Source: Smithella sp.
GTDB taxonomy: Bacteria > Desulfobacterota > Syntrophia > Syntrophales > Smithellaceae
Assembly (NCBI GenBank): GCA_018056685.1
Contig: JAGPFC010000004.1
Coordinates: forward strand, 1-64,000
DNA length: 64,000 nt
Reading direction: 5' to 3'
Position numbers and translations under genes: made by a program. Every line of letters starts with the position of its first letter. The stretch's first letter is position 1. Under the pieces are notes generated by a model. It saw only the letters and a program-made list of their open reading frames with translations. It had not been told where the DNA came from and searched no databases. Below, piece after piece: positions 25,574 to 34,626 of the stretch.

Positions 25574-25600
25574 GGGGGGCTTTCGGCCTCCCTTTTTTTT
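25574..25600 (+). terminator. Intrinsic terminator after rpsI
   Basis: A 7-bp GC-rich stem (GGGGGGC with GCCTCCC, one G-T pair) closes a TTTCG loop and is followed by eight T residues (25593-25600). This is a textbook rho-independent terminator. It ends only 13 bp before the argC start codon, leaving no room for an argC promoter downstream of it. Confidence 0.85.
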
Positions 25601-25613
25601 GGGAGATTTTCTT

Positions 25614-26651
25614 ATGATCAAGGCAGCAATTTTCGGCGCCAGCGGGTACACCGGACAGGAATTAATCAGAATATTGTCAGGTCATCCTGAAGTTAAATTG
25701 GTTGCGGTGACATCACGGCGATTTGCCGGACAACCGGTGGCGGAAGTCTTTCCCGCTCTACAGGGCTTTGCCTCATTAAAATATCAAAATTCAACCCCCG
25801 CAGAAATTTGCGGTCTGTGCGATGTTGTTTTTCTGGCCCTGCCCCACGGCGTTTCTATGGAGATTGCGCCGGAATTTGTCAGGGCCGGAAAGAAGGTCAT
25901 CGATTTGAGTGCCGACTATCGTTTGAGGGATTTGAAAACCTATGAAACCTGGTATCAAAAACACAGCAGCTCCAAATTGATCAAGGATGCCGTTTACGGT
26001 ATTCCCGAACTGTACCGGCAAAAAATCGGGAGGACAAAATTAATAGCCAATCCCGGCTGCTATCCGACCAGTATTATCCTGGGTCTTGCTCCGGCGCTGA
26101 AAAAGAAAATCCTGGACGTTTCCACGATTATCGCGGACTCGGCATCGGGTGTCAGCGGGGCGGGGCGGGAACCGTTGACCGGATCGCTGTTTTGTGAAGT
26201 GGACAGCGGCTTCAAAGCCTACAAAGTCGGCAAGCACAGGCATCTGCCGGAAATCGAGCAGGAATTGAATGCCTTGGCCGGCAGGAAATTTGCCGTTTCC
26301 TTTACGCCGCATTTGCTGCCGGTGAAGCGGGGAATATTGAGCACCATTTACGCCAAACTGAAAAAGGATATTTCCCTGGCGGAATTGCACGCGGTTTACA
26401 GTTCGTTTTATGTCGAGGAGAAATTTGTCCGGATTTGTCCCCAGGGTGTCTATCCCAACATTTCATCGGTTTGCGGATCGAATTACTGCGATATCGGTCT
26501 CGCGATTGATTCACGGACAAAACGGGTGATTATCATGGCGGCCATTGATAATTTAATTAAAGGCGCCGCGGGACAGGCCGTGCAAAACATGAATATCATG
26601 TGCGGCTTTAAGGAAGACAGCGGTCTGCAGATTGCACCTCTCTATCCATAA
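25614..26651 (+). CDS. argC: N-acetyl-gamma-glutamyl-phosphate reductase
   Basis: A 345-residue enzyme of arginine synthesis that reduces N-acetylglutamyl phosphate to the semialdehyde with NADPH. GASGYTGQELIRIL (residues 8-21) is the cofactor loop; NPGCYPTS (about 146-153) holds the catalytic cysteine; VGKHRHLPEIEQEL carries the conserved histidine. The ATG at 25614 is preceded by GGGAG, immediately after the rpsI terminator. cysS follows 20 bp later. Confidence 0.94.
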   Translation: MIKAAIFGASGYTGQELIRILSGHPEVKLVAVTSRRFAGQPVAEVFPALQGFASLKYQNSTPAEICGLCDVVFLALPHGVSMEIAPEFVRAGKKVIDLSADYRLRDLKTYETWYQKHSSSKLIKDAVYGIPELYRQKIGRTKLIANPGCYPTSIILGLAPALKKKILDVSTIIADSASGVSGAGREPLTGSLFCEVDSGFKAYKVGKHRHLPEIEQELNALAGRKFAVSFTPHLLPVKRGILSTIYAKLKKDISLAELHAVYSSFYVEEKFVRICPQGVYPNISSVCGSNYCDIGLAIDSRTKRVIIMAAIDNLIKGAAGQAVQNMNIMCGFKEDSGLQIAPLYP

Positions 26652-26671
26652 CTGACAAAGGTTAAAGAAAT

Positions 26672-28153
26672 ATGTCTCAAAAAATATTCAATACCAAAAC
26701 AAGAAAAAAGGAAGTCTTTGTGCCCATTCAGGAAGGGGCAGTCGGCATTTACGTCTGTGGCATTACCGCTTATGATGTCTGCCACATTGGTCATGCCCGC
26801 GCGGCGGTAGTCTTCGATGTTGTGGTCAGATACCTGAAAGCAAAGGGATATGATGTTACCTACGTTAAAAACTTTACCGATATCGACGACAAGATTATCG
26901 ACCGCGCCAACCGGGAAGGCGTTGATTTCAGAGAGATATCCGAGCGCTATATTAAAGCTCACGATGAAGATATGGCGGCGCTCGGGGTTCAGAAGCCCAC
27001 GGTTGTGCCCAAGGCAACCGAACACATGAATGAAATGATTGCCCTGATCAAAAATCTTGAAGAAAAAGGGTACGCTTACAGCGTGGATGGCGACGTGTAT
27101 TTTTCAATAAGCGATTTCAAACCCTACGGCGGTCTATCCGGCCGCAATCTGGAAGAAATGATGGCCGGTGCCCGCGTCGATGTCAATGATAAGAAAAAGA
27201 ATCCTCTGGATTTTGCCCTGTGGAAAAACAGCAAGGAAGGAGAACCCTTCTGGGAAAGTCCCTGGGGGAAAGGGCGTCCCGGCTGGCATATCGAATGTTC
27301 GGCGATGAGCGGGCGTTATCTGGGAGAAACCTTTGATATTCACGGCGGCGGTGAGGATTTGATTTTCCCGCATCATGAAAATGAAATCGCTCAATCGACG
27401 GCAGCCACCGGCAAACAGCCGGCCAATTACTGGATGCACAACGGTTTCGTAAAAATCAATTCGGAGAAAATGTCCAAATCGCTGGGCAATATTTTTCCCG
27501 TCAAAGAAATCCTGAAAAATTACCATCCGGAGGTTCTGCGCTTTTTTATGCTGCAGAGTCACTATCGCAGTCCGGTTGATTATTCCGATGAGTCGCTGAC
27601 TGAAGCCAGGGCCGGCTTGCTCAGAGGCTACCGGACGTTACAGCTTCTCAAGGAGGCCCGGAATCAATCATCACCGGATTCCCGTCAGGATTCATCAATC
27701 ATTTCGGAAAAGGCGGCGGGCTACGTCAGCAGATTCAAGCAACTGACGGAAAAATTCGATGAAGCCATGGATGATGATTTCAACACCGCCCAGGCCCTTG
27801 GCCATGTTTTTGAAATGGTCCGGCTGACCAACAACTTTATCGTGGAAGAAAAAAAGATGCCCGCGCCGGAAAAAGCCGCCATCTTCGCTGAGGCAGAGAA
27901 GGTTTTTGATCATTTCAGCGGAGTTTTGGGAGTTTTTAACAGCGATCCCGACCAATTTGTTCTTGCCGATAAAGAAACCGAAATGCGCAAAAGAGGCCTG
28001 AATGTTGACAAAATTGAAGATCTGGTCAGGCAGAGGCAGGCCGCCCGGCAAAATAAAGACTGGAGCAGGGCAGACGAACTCAGAAAAGAACTGGCGGACA
28101 TGAATGTTGTTCTGAAAGATTCTCCAACCGGCACGGCCTGGACAGTGGAATAA
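26672..28153 (+). CDS. cysS: Cysteinyl-tRNA synthetase
   Basis: A 493-residue class I aminoacyl-tRNA synthetase. YVCGITAYDVCHIGHARAAV (about residues 26-45) contains the zinc-ligand cysteine and the HIGH motif. HIECSAM holds another zinc ligand, GGGEDLIFPHHENE follows it, and EKMSKSLGN (near residue 267) is the KMSKS loop. The C-terminal helical and anticodon-binding domains complete the usual length. It is 20 bp after argC. Cysteine metabolism genes are also prominent later in the window, but they are not linked to this one. Confidence 0.97.
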   Translation: MSQKIFNTKTRKKEVFVPIQEGAVGIYVCGITAYDVCHIGHARAAVVFDVVVRYLKAKGYDVTYVKNFTDIDDKIIDRANREGVDFREISERYIKAHDEDMAALGVQKPTVVPKATEHMNEMIALIKNLEEKGYAYSVDGDVYFSISDFKPYGGLSGRNLEEMMAGARVDVNDKKKNPLDFALWKNSKEGEPFWESPWGKGRPGWHIECSAMSGRYLGETFDIHGGGEDLIFPHHENEIAQSTAATGKQPANYWMHNGFVKINSEKMSKSLGNIFPVKEILKNYHPEVLRFFMLQSHYRSPVDYSDESLTEARAGLLRGYRTLQLLKEARNQSSPDSRQDSSIISEKAAGYVSRFKQLTEKFDEAMDDDFNTAQALGHVFEMVRLTNNFIVEEKKMPAPEKAAIFAEAEKVFDHFSGVLGVFNSDPDQFVLADKETEMRKRGLNVDKIEDLVRQRQAARQNKDWSRADELRKELADMNVVLKDSPTGTAWTVE

Positions 28154-28274
28154 TTTCAAAAGCCTTTGCGGGAAAGAACCTGTATTTTCCAGATAATCTT
28201 TGAAAAGAAATGGAAAATATAAGAGAAAGTGATATAAGTAAATTCATCCTTTAATCAAGATTGTGAGGAAGATA

Positions 28275-29597
28275 ATGAAAAAAGTATCCGTGAAATTTTT
28301 TCTGCTGGCCGTTATTTGTCTGGGTTCCTTGGGCCTTCTGGGGCTTCGTAACGATGGCAATGCTGCCGCCAAAGATAAAAGTTTCTACAAAGACATTAAA
28401 ACTTTCAATGAAGTTTTAGACATGGTCAGAAAAAATTATGTTGATGAAGTTGATACCACCTCACTCATGCAGGGCGCCATTAACGGCATGATGAAGTCAC
28501 TGGATCCGCACAGCTCTTATATGACACCGGAGTTATACAAAGAACTGGAAGTGGAGACCCAGGGGCAATTCGGCGGCATCGGCATCGAAATTATGATCCT
28601 CAAGGAAGTGCTGACCGTTGTATCTCCTATTGAAGATACACCCGCGTTTAACGCAGGAATAAAATCAGGCGATCAGATTTTGAAAATTGACGGGAAATCC
28701 ACAAAAGATATCACGACGATGGAAGCTGTCAAAAAACTGCGCGGTCCCAAGGACACGAAGGTCACCATTTCCATTATGAGGGAAAATATGACCGCGCCGA
28801 AAGACATTACCCTGACCCGCGCCATTATTCAAATCAAAAGCGTGAAGGTTAAGAAACTGGAAGACAACATCGGATATATTCGTATCGCTGCTTTTCAGGA
28901 GAGAACGGTTGATGATTTACGCAAAGCCCTGAAAGAAGTCACTGAAAAGAATAATCCACTGAAGGGCCTGGTGCTGGATTTGCGAAATGATCCGGGTGGC
29001 TTGTTGACTCAGGCCATTGAAGTGTCTGACGTATTTCTGAAGTCGGGCATGATTGTTTCCACGCGTGGACGGGCCAAAAGCATGGAAACAAAGTCCATGG
29101 CCAGGGATGACAATAACGAAATCAGTTGCCCGATCGTTGTGCTGGTCAATGAAGGGACGGCCAGCGCCGCGGAAATTGTTGCCGGAGCCTTACAGGATAA
29201 CGGCCGCGCTTTAATTGTGGGCACGCAAACTTTCGGCAAAGCGTCTGTACAGACCGTCATTCCCCTGGAAGGCGGTTCCGCTCTGAAATTAACAACCGCA
29301 CGTTATTATACCCCGAAGGGGCGGTCCATTCAGGCGGAAGGCATCACACCTGATATCACCGTGCCATTCATTCTGCCTGTGGAAGATAAGGAAACCGCTA
29401 CGGACAAAGAGGAGCGGCTCCGGGAAAAGGATCTAAAAGGGCACATCAAGCCGACTAAAGAGGACGGTACAAAAATTGAGGAAATCAAAGCCAGGGACAG
29501 TAAGGAGATTTCTGATTTATCTAAAGACAATCAACTCAGAACCGCGGTGGATATTCTGAAGAGCTGGGATATCATGAAAAATAATAACATGCATTAA
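28275..29597 (+). CDS. S41-family C-terminal processing peptidase
   Basis: A 440-residue periplasmic protease of the CtpA/Prc group. An N-terminal signal segment (about residues 5-30) is followed by the YVDEVDTTSLMQGAINGM helix region, a PDZ domain (about 85-165) and the S41 catalytic core. The catalytic serine lies in NEGTASAAEIVAGAL and the lysine in GTQTFGKASVQT. The last ~60 residues are charged and probably disordered. GAGGAAG supports the ATG at 28275 over the GTG 12 bp earlier. It starts a four-gene envelope run. Confidence 0.92.
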   Translation: MKKVSVKFFLLAVICLGSLGLLGLRNDGNAAAKDKSFYKDIKTFNEVLDMVRKNYVDEVDTTSLMQGAINGMMKSLDPHSSYMTPELYKELEVETQGQFGGIGIEIMILKEVLTVVSPIEDTPAFNAGIKSGDQILKIDGKSTKDITTMEAVKKLRGPKDTKVTISIMRENMTAPKDITLTRAIIQIKSVKVKKLEDNIGYIRIAAFQERTVDDLRKALKEVTEKNNPLKGLVLDLRNDPGGLLTQAIEVSDVFLKSGMIVSTRGRAKSMETKSMARDDNNEISCPIVVLVNEGTASAAEIVAGALQDNGRALIVGTQTFGKASVQTVIPLEGGSALKLTTARYYTPKGRSIQAEGITPDITVPFILPVEDKETATDKEERLREKDLKGHIKPTKEDGTKIEEIKARDSKEISDLSKDNQLRTAVDILKSWDIMKNNNMH

Positions 29598-29623
29598 ATT
29601 CCCGGTTAAGCACAACATCGGTC

Positions 29624-30502
29624 ATGACGTTATTGAGAAAACTTTTTACAGCGACACTCATTTTATTCATCGTATTAACAGTCGCGGGCATTGTTTATGT
29701 GCTGTTTCAGGAGGAGCCGTCCGCGATCAAAGAGACGAAAAAATTTATAAAACAAACTGCCCGGGAAACGGTTAAGCCAAAAGACAAATCGAAAAAAAGC
29801 GCATCGGTAAAAGCCGCGCCGTTGCGGGAAGTGGCTATCATTATTGATGATATCGGTTATGATTTAGACGCGGTTCGGGAACTGCTTAAAATCAAAGCTG
29901 ATTTAACATTTGCCATCGTGCCTTTTCAGAGACATTCCCGTGAGGCGGCTGAACTGTTTCATAAGGCAAAAAAAGAGACTCTTTTGCACTTGCCCATGGA
30001 ACCGGTTTCTTATCCTGATGAAAAACCGGGAGAAGGAGCTTTGTTTACCGACATGAGTGATGAGGAGATTGCTCTGCAATTGAGAAAAAATTTTACCGCC
30101 GTGCCGCATGTGTCCGGCGTGAACAACCACATGGGGTCCAAATTCATGATGGACGAAAAAAAACTGTCTGTCGTTTTTAGAGAATTGAAAAAGCGCAACA
30201 TGTTCTTTGTGGATTCGCGCACATCCGCAGACACGAAAACGGCTGCTGCTAACGGGAACGCAGGATTAAAAATTGGTGAACGAAAAGTATTTATTGATAA
30301 TCATCGGGATTATAATAAAATTTACGCGAATTTAATGAATGTTGCCGATGGTGCCGATATTTCCGCGGAAATCATTATTGGTCATCCTTATCCGGAAACG
30401 GTGCGGGCACTCAAAGACGCGACAAAAATAATGCGTCAAAAAGGTGTATCGATTGTTCCTGTTTCCAGGTTGGTGAACAAAATGAAATATCATCCGTCAT
30501 GA
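29624..30502 (+). CDS. Divergent polysaccharide deacetylase family protein (YibQ/DUF610-like)
   Basis: A 292-residue protein with a single N-terminal membrane helix (residues 7-27), a Lys-rich linker, and a NodB-like barrel from about residue 70. VAIIIDDIGYDLDAV, LLHLPMEPVSYP and GVNNHMGSKFM are the hallmarks of the divergent polysaccharide deacetylase family. It is predicted periplasmic and membrane-tethered. In many Proteobacteria this family sits next to a C-terminal protease and a murein-hydrolase activator, as with the protease here. The substrate is not established. Confidence 0.85.
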   Translation: MTLLRKLFTATLILFIVLTVAGIVYVLFQEEPSAIKETKKFIKQTARETVKPKDKSKKSASVKAAPLREVAIIIDDIGYDLDAVRELLKIKADLTFAIVPFQRHSREAAELFHKAKKETLLHLPMEPVSYPDEKPGEGALFTDMSDEEIALQLRKNFTAVPHVSGVNNHMGSKFMMDEKKLSVVFRELKKRNMFFVDSRTSADTKTAAANGNAGLKIGERKVFIDNHRDYNKIYANLMNVADGADISAEIIIGHPYPETVRALKDATKIMRQKGVSIVPVSRLVNKMKYHPS

Positions 30503-30532
30503 TGAGTCGATGAGAGGTAAAGATAAAACGCA

Positions 30533-32245
30533 ATGCGCACATTAAATATGAAACACGTTCCAACCGTTTTGCTGTCAGCATTTATTTTTGCTGTCCTGAA
30601 TATTTACGGTTGTGCAAATCTGCAGAAAACGGATTCGGGATCCCCGGAAACAATTCAGGCCAAAGCGTCATACCATTATTCCCTGAGTATCCTCTTGCGG
30701 AATGAGGGAAAGCTGGAAGAAGCGACTCAGGAGATGAAGCAGGCGGTTGCCGCCGATCCTGACTCTGCTTATCTCACCAACGACCTAATCTCCCTTTACG
30801 CGGAACGGGGCGATTTCAGCAAAGCGATCGCTCTGGGCGAAGACGCCTTGGACAGGCACCCCGATAATGTCGATCTGCATTTAATCATGGGAGGGTTATA
30901 CCTGAATATCCAGGAATATGCGAAAGCGATCAGCGAGCACAAAAAAGTCATCGAGCTGGACCCCAAAAATCTGATTGCCCATCTTTATCTGGGGATCATT
31001 TTTGCTGAAGAAAAGAGATACAACAAGGCTGAGGAAATCTTCAAGAAAATGCTGAAAATAGATCCCGAAAACATTATGGGCATTTATTATTACGGCAAGG
31101 TGCTCGAGAAGATGAAGCGTTTTGATGAAGCGGAAAAAATGTTCAAGAAAGCCATGTCTTTAAACCCTTACTTTGAGATGGCTTTATTTGATTTAACCGC
31201 TCTTTATGAAAAGCAGGAGAAACTGGATAAAGCGATAGAGGTTTACCGCAAGTATCTGGCCGTTGATCCCGCGAGGATCAATTTGCGAATTAGAACAGGC
31301 GAGCTTCTGATCAAAAAGAAAAAATATGAGGAAGCGGAGAAAGAATTCCGAGAGGTTTTAAAAATCGATCCCGGCAACCGGGATATCCGGGTGGCGCTGG
31401 GTTTATTGTACTATGACATGAATAAACTGGATTTGGCGATTGCGGAATTTACAGCGGTTCTACAGCAGAACATGACAGATGACAAGGTTCGTTATCTGCT
31501 GGCAACCACATATGAACAGAAAGGAGAAACCCAGACGGCAATAGAAGAATATAAAGATATTGCATCGACCTCCGATTTGTACGTCAGCTCCCAGATTCGC
31601 GCGGCAATGCTGTACAAAAATGGAGGTAACATTAACGAGTCCATTAATCTGATCAAGACAGCACTGAAGAAAAAGAATGATCAGGTGCCGTTTTATCTTT
31701 TCTTATCAGCGCTTTATGAGGAAACCGGCGATAACGTCAGCGCGGAAAATCTTCTCCGGGATGGCCTCAAAATTGCTCCGCAAAATATCGATTTGCATTA
31801 TGCTTTAGGTGTCTTTTATGATAAAAACAGGCGCTATGATGAAAGCCTTGATAGCATGCAGAAGATTTTAACCATCGATCCCAATCATGCTGAAACCCTC
31901 AATTTTATTGGCTACAGTTATGCCGAGCGGGGTGTCAATCTTGATGAAGCGGAAAAACTGATCCTGAGGGCTCTGGAGATTAAACCGGGCAGCGGCTATC
32001 TGCTGGACAGTCTGGGCTGGGTTTATTTCCAGAAAAACAAATTATCCAGTGCCGAAAAATATTTAAAACAGGCGCTCGAACTTCTGCCGGATGAAGCCGA
32101 CGTTATTGAACACGTAGGTGATTTGTACGTCAGGCAAAAGAAAATGAAGGAGGCCCGCACCATGTACGAGCGCGTGCTGAAAATTGATCCTAAAAATGAA
32201 TCCGTGCAAAAGAAGCTGGAAGCATTAAACGAAAAAAAACAATAG
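30533..32245 (+). CDS. Tetratricopeptide-repeat lipoprotein
   Basis: A 570-residue protein with a signal sequence ending in IYGC (Cys27), a plausible though not ideal lipobox, followed by about 14 TPR units of 34 residues from residue 45 to the end, for example in blocks with the A--LG--Y------A---F pattern and D-P---I spacers. It is predicted to be an outer-membrane or periplasmic lipoprotein scaffold. It lies 30 bp after the deacetylase-family gene and 9 bp before the DUF4292 gene; the two lipoproteins probably work together in envelope assembly. Confidence 0.82.
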   Translation: MRTLNMKHVPTVLLSAFIFAVLNIYGCANLQKTDSGSPETIQAKASYHYSLSILLRNEGKLEEATQEMKQAVAADPDSAYLTNDLISLYAERGDFSKAIALGEDALDRHPDNVDLHLIMGGLYLNIQEYAKAISEHKKVIELDPKNLIAHLYLGIIFAEEKRYNKAEEIFKKMLKIDPENIMGIYYYGKVLEKMKRFDEAEKMFKKAMSLNPYFEMALFDLTALYEKQEKLDKAIEVYRKYLAVDPARINLRIRTGELLIKKKKYEEAEKEFREVLKIDPGNRDIRVALGLLYYDMNKLDLAIAEFTAVLQQNMTDDKVRYLLATTYEQKGETQTAIEEYKDIASTSDLYVSSQIRAAMLYKNGGNINESINLIKTALKKKNDQVPFYLFLSALYEETGDNVSAENLLRDGLKIAPQNIDLHYALGVFYDKNRRYDESLDSMQKILTIDPNHAETLNFIGYSYAERGVNLDEAEKLILRALEIKPGSGYLLDSLGWVYFQKNKLSSAEKYLKQALELLPDEADVIEHVGDLYVRQKKMKEARTMYERVLKIDPKNESVQKKLEALNEKKQ

Positions 32246-32254
32246 TAATCCATC

Positions 32255-33064
32255 ATGGTTTCATACCGTGTCTTTCTGAAAATCTTCGTTAGAGCCCTGT
32301 TTCTCTTTACAGCTTTATGCTTATTGTCGTTACCGTTGCTTTCCTGTGGTGTCAAGAAGCAGACGGTGATTGACGACGGCTTTTCAGCCGATGAAATGGC
32401 CTCTTCATCAACTGGCGTTGAGCATCAGGATGATATTTTCAGCGCGTTGGCGGAAATCAATATTTTAACGTCTCAAGGTTATTATCCGGTAAAAGCCGCC
32501 CTGGTTTTAAAAAGACCCTGTTTTTTGCGCATCGAATTACTGCCGGTCTTTGGCGCCCCGGATTTTGTGCTGACCACCACACGCGACAAAATGAATATCT
32601 TCATTCCCTCCCGCGGAGAATTATACACCGGACAACCCACAGCGGATAACCTGAAAAAATTTCTACCCTGGTTCATGGACATTGAAGATATCGTCGCGAT
32701 TTTAACCGGAACATTTCCTGCCCTGCCGGAAAAAAAGATTGATGATCAGGCATTCCGGGAAGAAAATCTTTTCCGTCGGGAAATGAAAACGCTTTCGGGC
32801 CCATCGCAGATCATTTGGATGCAGACGCAAAACAAGCCGGTCAAAATGCTGCGCAAAGATGAAGCCGGTCGGGAACTTTATAATGTGCGGTATCTTTACG
32901 ATGAGCATGCCGGCGGTTTTCCACGGCAAATAATCATTCAAATGGGGGACGGCGTGACGTCTCTATCGGTGAAGTATTCGGATGTGAAAATGGAAAAAAC
33001 CGCTGATTTATCGGTGTTTCATCTGGAGATTCCCGCCAATACCAGGGAAATCCCGTTGGACTAA
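32255..33064 (+). CDS. DUF4292/LolB-like lipoprotein
   Basis: A 269-residue lipoprotein with a canonical lipobox LLSC (Cys31). The mature part (LKRPCFLRIELLPVFGAPDF, then FIPSRGELYTGQP) matches the DUF4292 pattern, a half-barrel related to LolA/LolB carriers of lipoproteins. It may bind lipid or lipoprotein at the outer membrane. It closes the protease-deacetylase-TPR-DUF4292 run and ends 22 bp from the convergent cpoB gene. Confidence 0.75.
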   Translation: MVSYRVFLKIFVRALFLFTALCLLSLPLLSCGVKKQTVIDDGFSADEMASSSTGVEHQDDIFSALAEINILTSQGYYPVKAALVLKRPCFLRIELLPVFGAPDFVLTTTRDKMNIFIPSRGELYTGQPTADNLKKFLPWFMDIEDIVAILTGTFPALPEKKIDDQAFREENLFRREMKTLSGPSQIIWMQTQNKPVKMLRKDEAGRELYNVRYLYDEHAGGFPRQIIIQMGDGVTSLSVKYSDVKMEKTADLSVFHLEIPANTREIPLD

Positions 33065-33086
33065 TTCGGGATGTTCTGAGAAGATG

Positions 33087-33893
33087 CTATTTGATTTCCT
33101 GCAGACTGGAACGGGCAATACGCGCCTGACTCGTGTTCGGATAATTCTTGATGACCTGCTGTAAAAGTAATTTGGCAGAGGTCTTATCGCCCAGTTTGCT
33201 GAAAGCCAGTCCCTGTTTGAGCAGCGCGTAGGACACCTTATTGCCGTTAGGATAATTTTTCGTCACCTTTTCATATTCCAGAATGGCTGCTTCGTACTTT
33301 TGCTCAAAGAAATAGCACTCCCCGATCCAGAACTGGGCGTTATCGGAATACTCACTGTCGGGATAATGTTCCAGAAAACTCTGAAATGCTTTTCTGGCTT
33401 TATCGTAATGTCCATCCTGAAACATCTTGTAAGCGGTCGAATACGCTTTTTCCTTATCCTGTGTTTTGGATGGATCAGCGGAAATGGGCAATCCGCTTGT
33501 TTTTCCGCCGGCATCGATGGAGTTGGTTTTTCCGCCGATTTCCAGGAAATTTTCGATGAAATTAATTTTCAGAAGGATGGTATCAAGACGCTGATCGTCT
33601 TTCTTGGAGCTCGCAGCCAGATCTTTTTTCAACGATTCGATCTGTCCGCGCAACTGTTGAATATTGTCTCTTAATTCGGAAATATCCGCTGCCGTATTGG
33701 CCTGCCCCTTGCGCATGGCTTCCAGCGCGGCAACGTTTTTCTTCAAGTCGCTCAGATCGGCATCGATCATGGAATATTTATCATCCATCTTCTGATTCAA
33801 TTCCATGCGAAGCGCTTTCAAATCACCGGTGGTCGCGCAGCCGACCAGCGATATCAGAGCCAGCAACAAAATCATCTGCAAATATTTTTTCAA
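33087..33893 (-). CDS. cpoB: Cell division coordinator CpoB (YbgF)
   Basis: A 268-residue protein. The N-terminal signal ends in LVGC, so here it is a lipoprotein rather than the soluble form known from E. coli. A long coiled coil (about residues 25-105) is followed by a linker and three TPR units in the C-terminal ~130 residues (AYSTAYKMFQDGHYDKARKA begins the first). CpoB couples Tol-Pal and peptidoglycan synthesis during division. TTG at 33893 is chosen because GAGGTG lies six bases upstream; the GTG at 33902 overlaps that site. It is the last gene of the tol-pal cluster. Confidence 0.85.
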   Translation of the reverse strand: MKKYLQMILLLALISLVGCATTGDLKALRMELNQKMDDKYSMIDADLSDLKKNVAALEAMRKGQANTAADISELRDNIQQLRGQIESLKKDLAASSKKDDQRLDTILLKINFIENFLEIGGKTNSIDAGGKTSGLPISADPSKTQDKEKAYSTAYKMFQDGHYDKARKAFQSFLEHYPDSEYSDNAQFWIGECYFFEQKYEAAILEYEKVTKNYPNGNKVSYALLKQGLAFSKLGDKTSAKLLLQQVIKNYPNTSQARIARSSLQEIK

Positions 33894-33914
33894 TTTTTTC
33901 ACCTCGAATAATAT

Positions 33915-34478
33915 TTATGGATTGACAACAAAATGCGCACGTCTGTTTTTGGCCCAGGCTTCCTCGTCGGATGCGGGATCCAGAGGATTTTCCTCGCCGA
34001 AACTGACAGTTTTCATCAGGGATTCTTTGACGCCCAGATTGACCAGATATTTTTTCGTTTCCTGAGCGCGACGTTCTCCCAGAGCCATATTATATTCGGC
34101 AGTTCCCTGTTCGTCGCAATGTCCCTCAATCACAATGGAAGACACCCTGTTTTTCATGAAGTAATCCGCGTTGCGTTCGAGAATGATGCGGGCGTCGGGA
34201 CGAATGCTGGAACTGTCAAAATCAAAATTAATATCACTGACCGGCGATTTTATCTGGGACATTTTTTCCAGATCAACGGACTGATTCAACGCTTCCCGCT
34301 CCGCGTCCTCTCTGGCCTGATCCCGCAGAGCGTCCTGCCGGGCGGTATCGGAAGTGATGCCCTGATCCCTGCCGGTATCACTGGTCACCACAGATTTTTT
34401 GGATGCACAGCCGGCAAACGCCAGCAGACTCAGTATCAAAACAACGATCATGCCTTTATACATTATGCAATTTTTCAT
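33915..34478 (-). CDS. pal: Peptidoglycan-associated lipoprotein Pal
   Basis: A 187-residue outer-membrane lipoprotein with lipobox FAGC (Cys24), a variable Asp/Arg/Gln-rich linker (residues 28-75), and an OmpA-like peptidoglycan-binding domain from about residue 80 (IVIEGHCDEQGTAEYNMALG, then RRAQETKKYLVNLGV). It binds TolB and meso-DAP in peptidoglycan. AAGGA precedes the ATG. It follows tolB, from which it is separated by 148 bp that could hold a separate promoter. Confidence 0.94.
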   Translation of the reverse strand: MKNCIMYKGMIVVLILSLLAFAGCASKKSVVTSDTGRDQGITSDTARQDALRDQAREDAEREALNQSVDLEKMSQIKSPVSDINFDFDSSSIRPDARIILERNADYFMKNRVSSIVIEGHCDEQGTAEYNMALGERRAQETKKYLVNLGVKESLMKTVSFGEENPLDPASDEEAWAKNRRAHFVVNP

Positions 34479-34626
34479 AATTCCAATCCTTTCTGGTTAA
34501 GCTCCATGAAGTAATATAACGACAAAAAAAATTTTCAAACGACGGTTGGTAATTTTCATTTTTTTCTGTTGATGTCTTATACGGCAAAGCGGCGAAAATA
34601 ACAACCCCTGAAAAATTCTTATCCCG

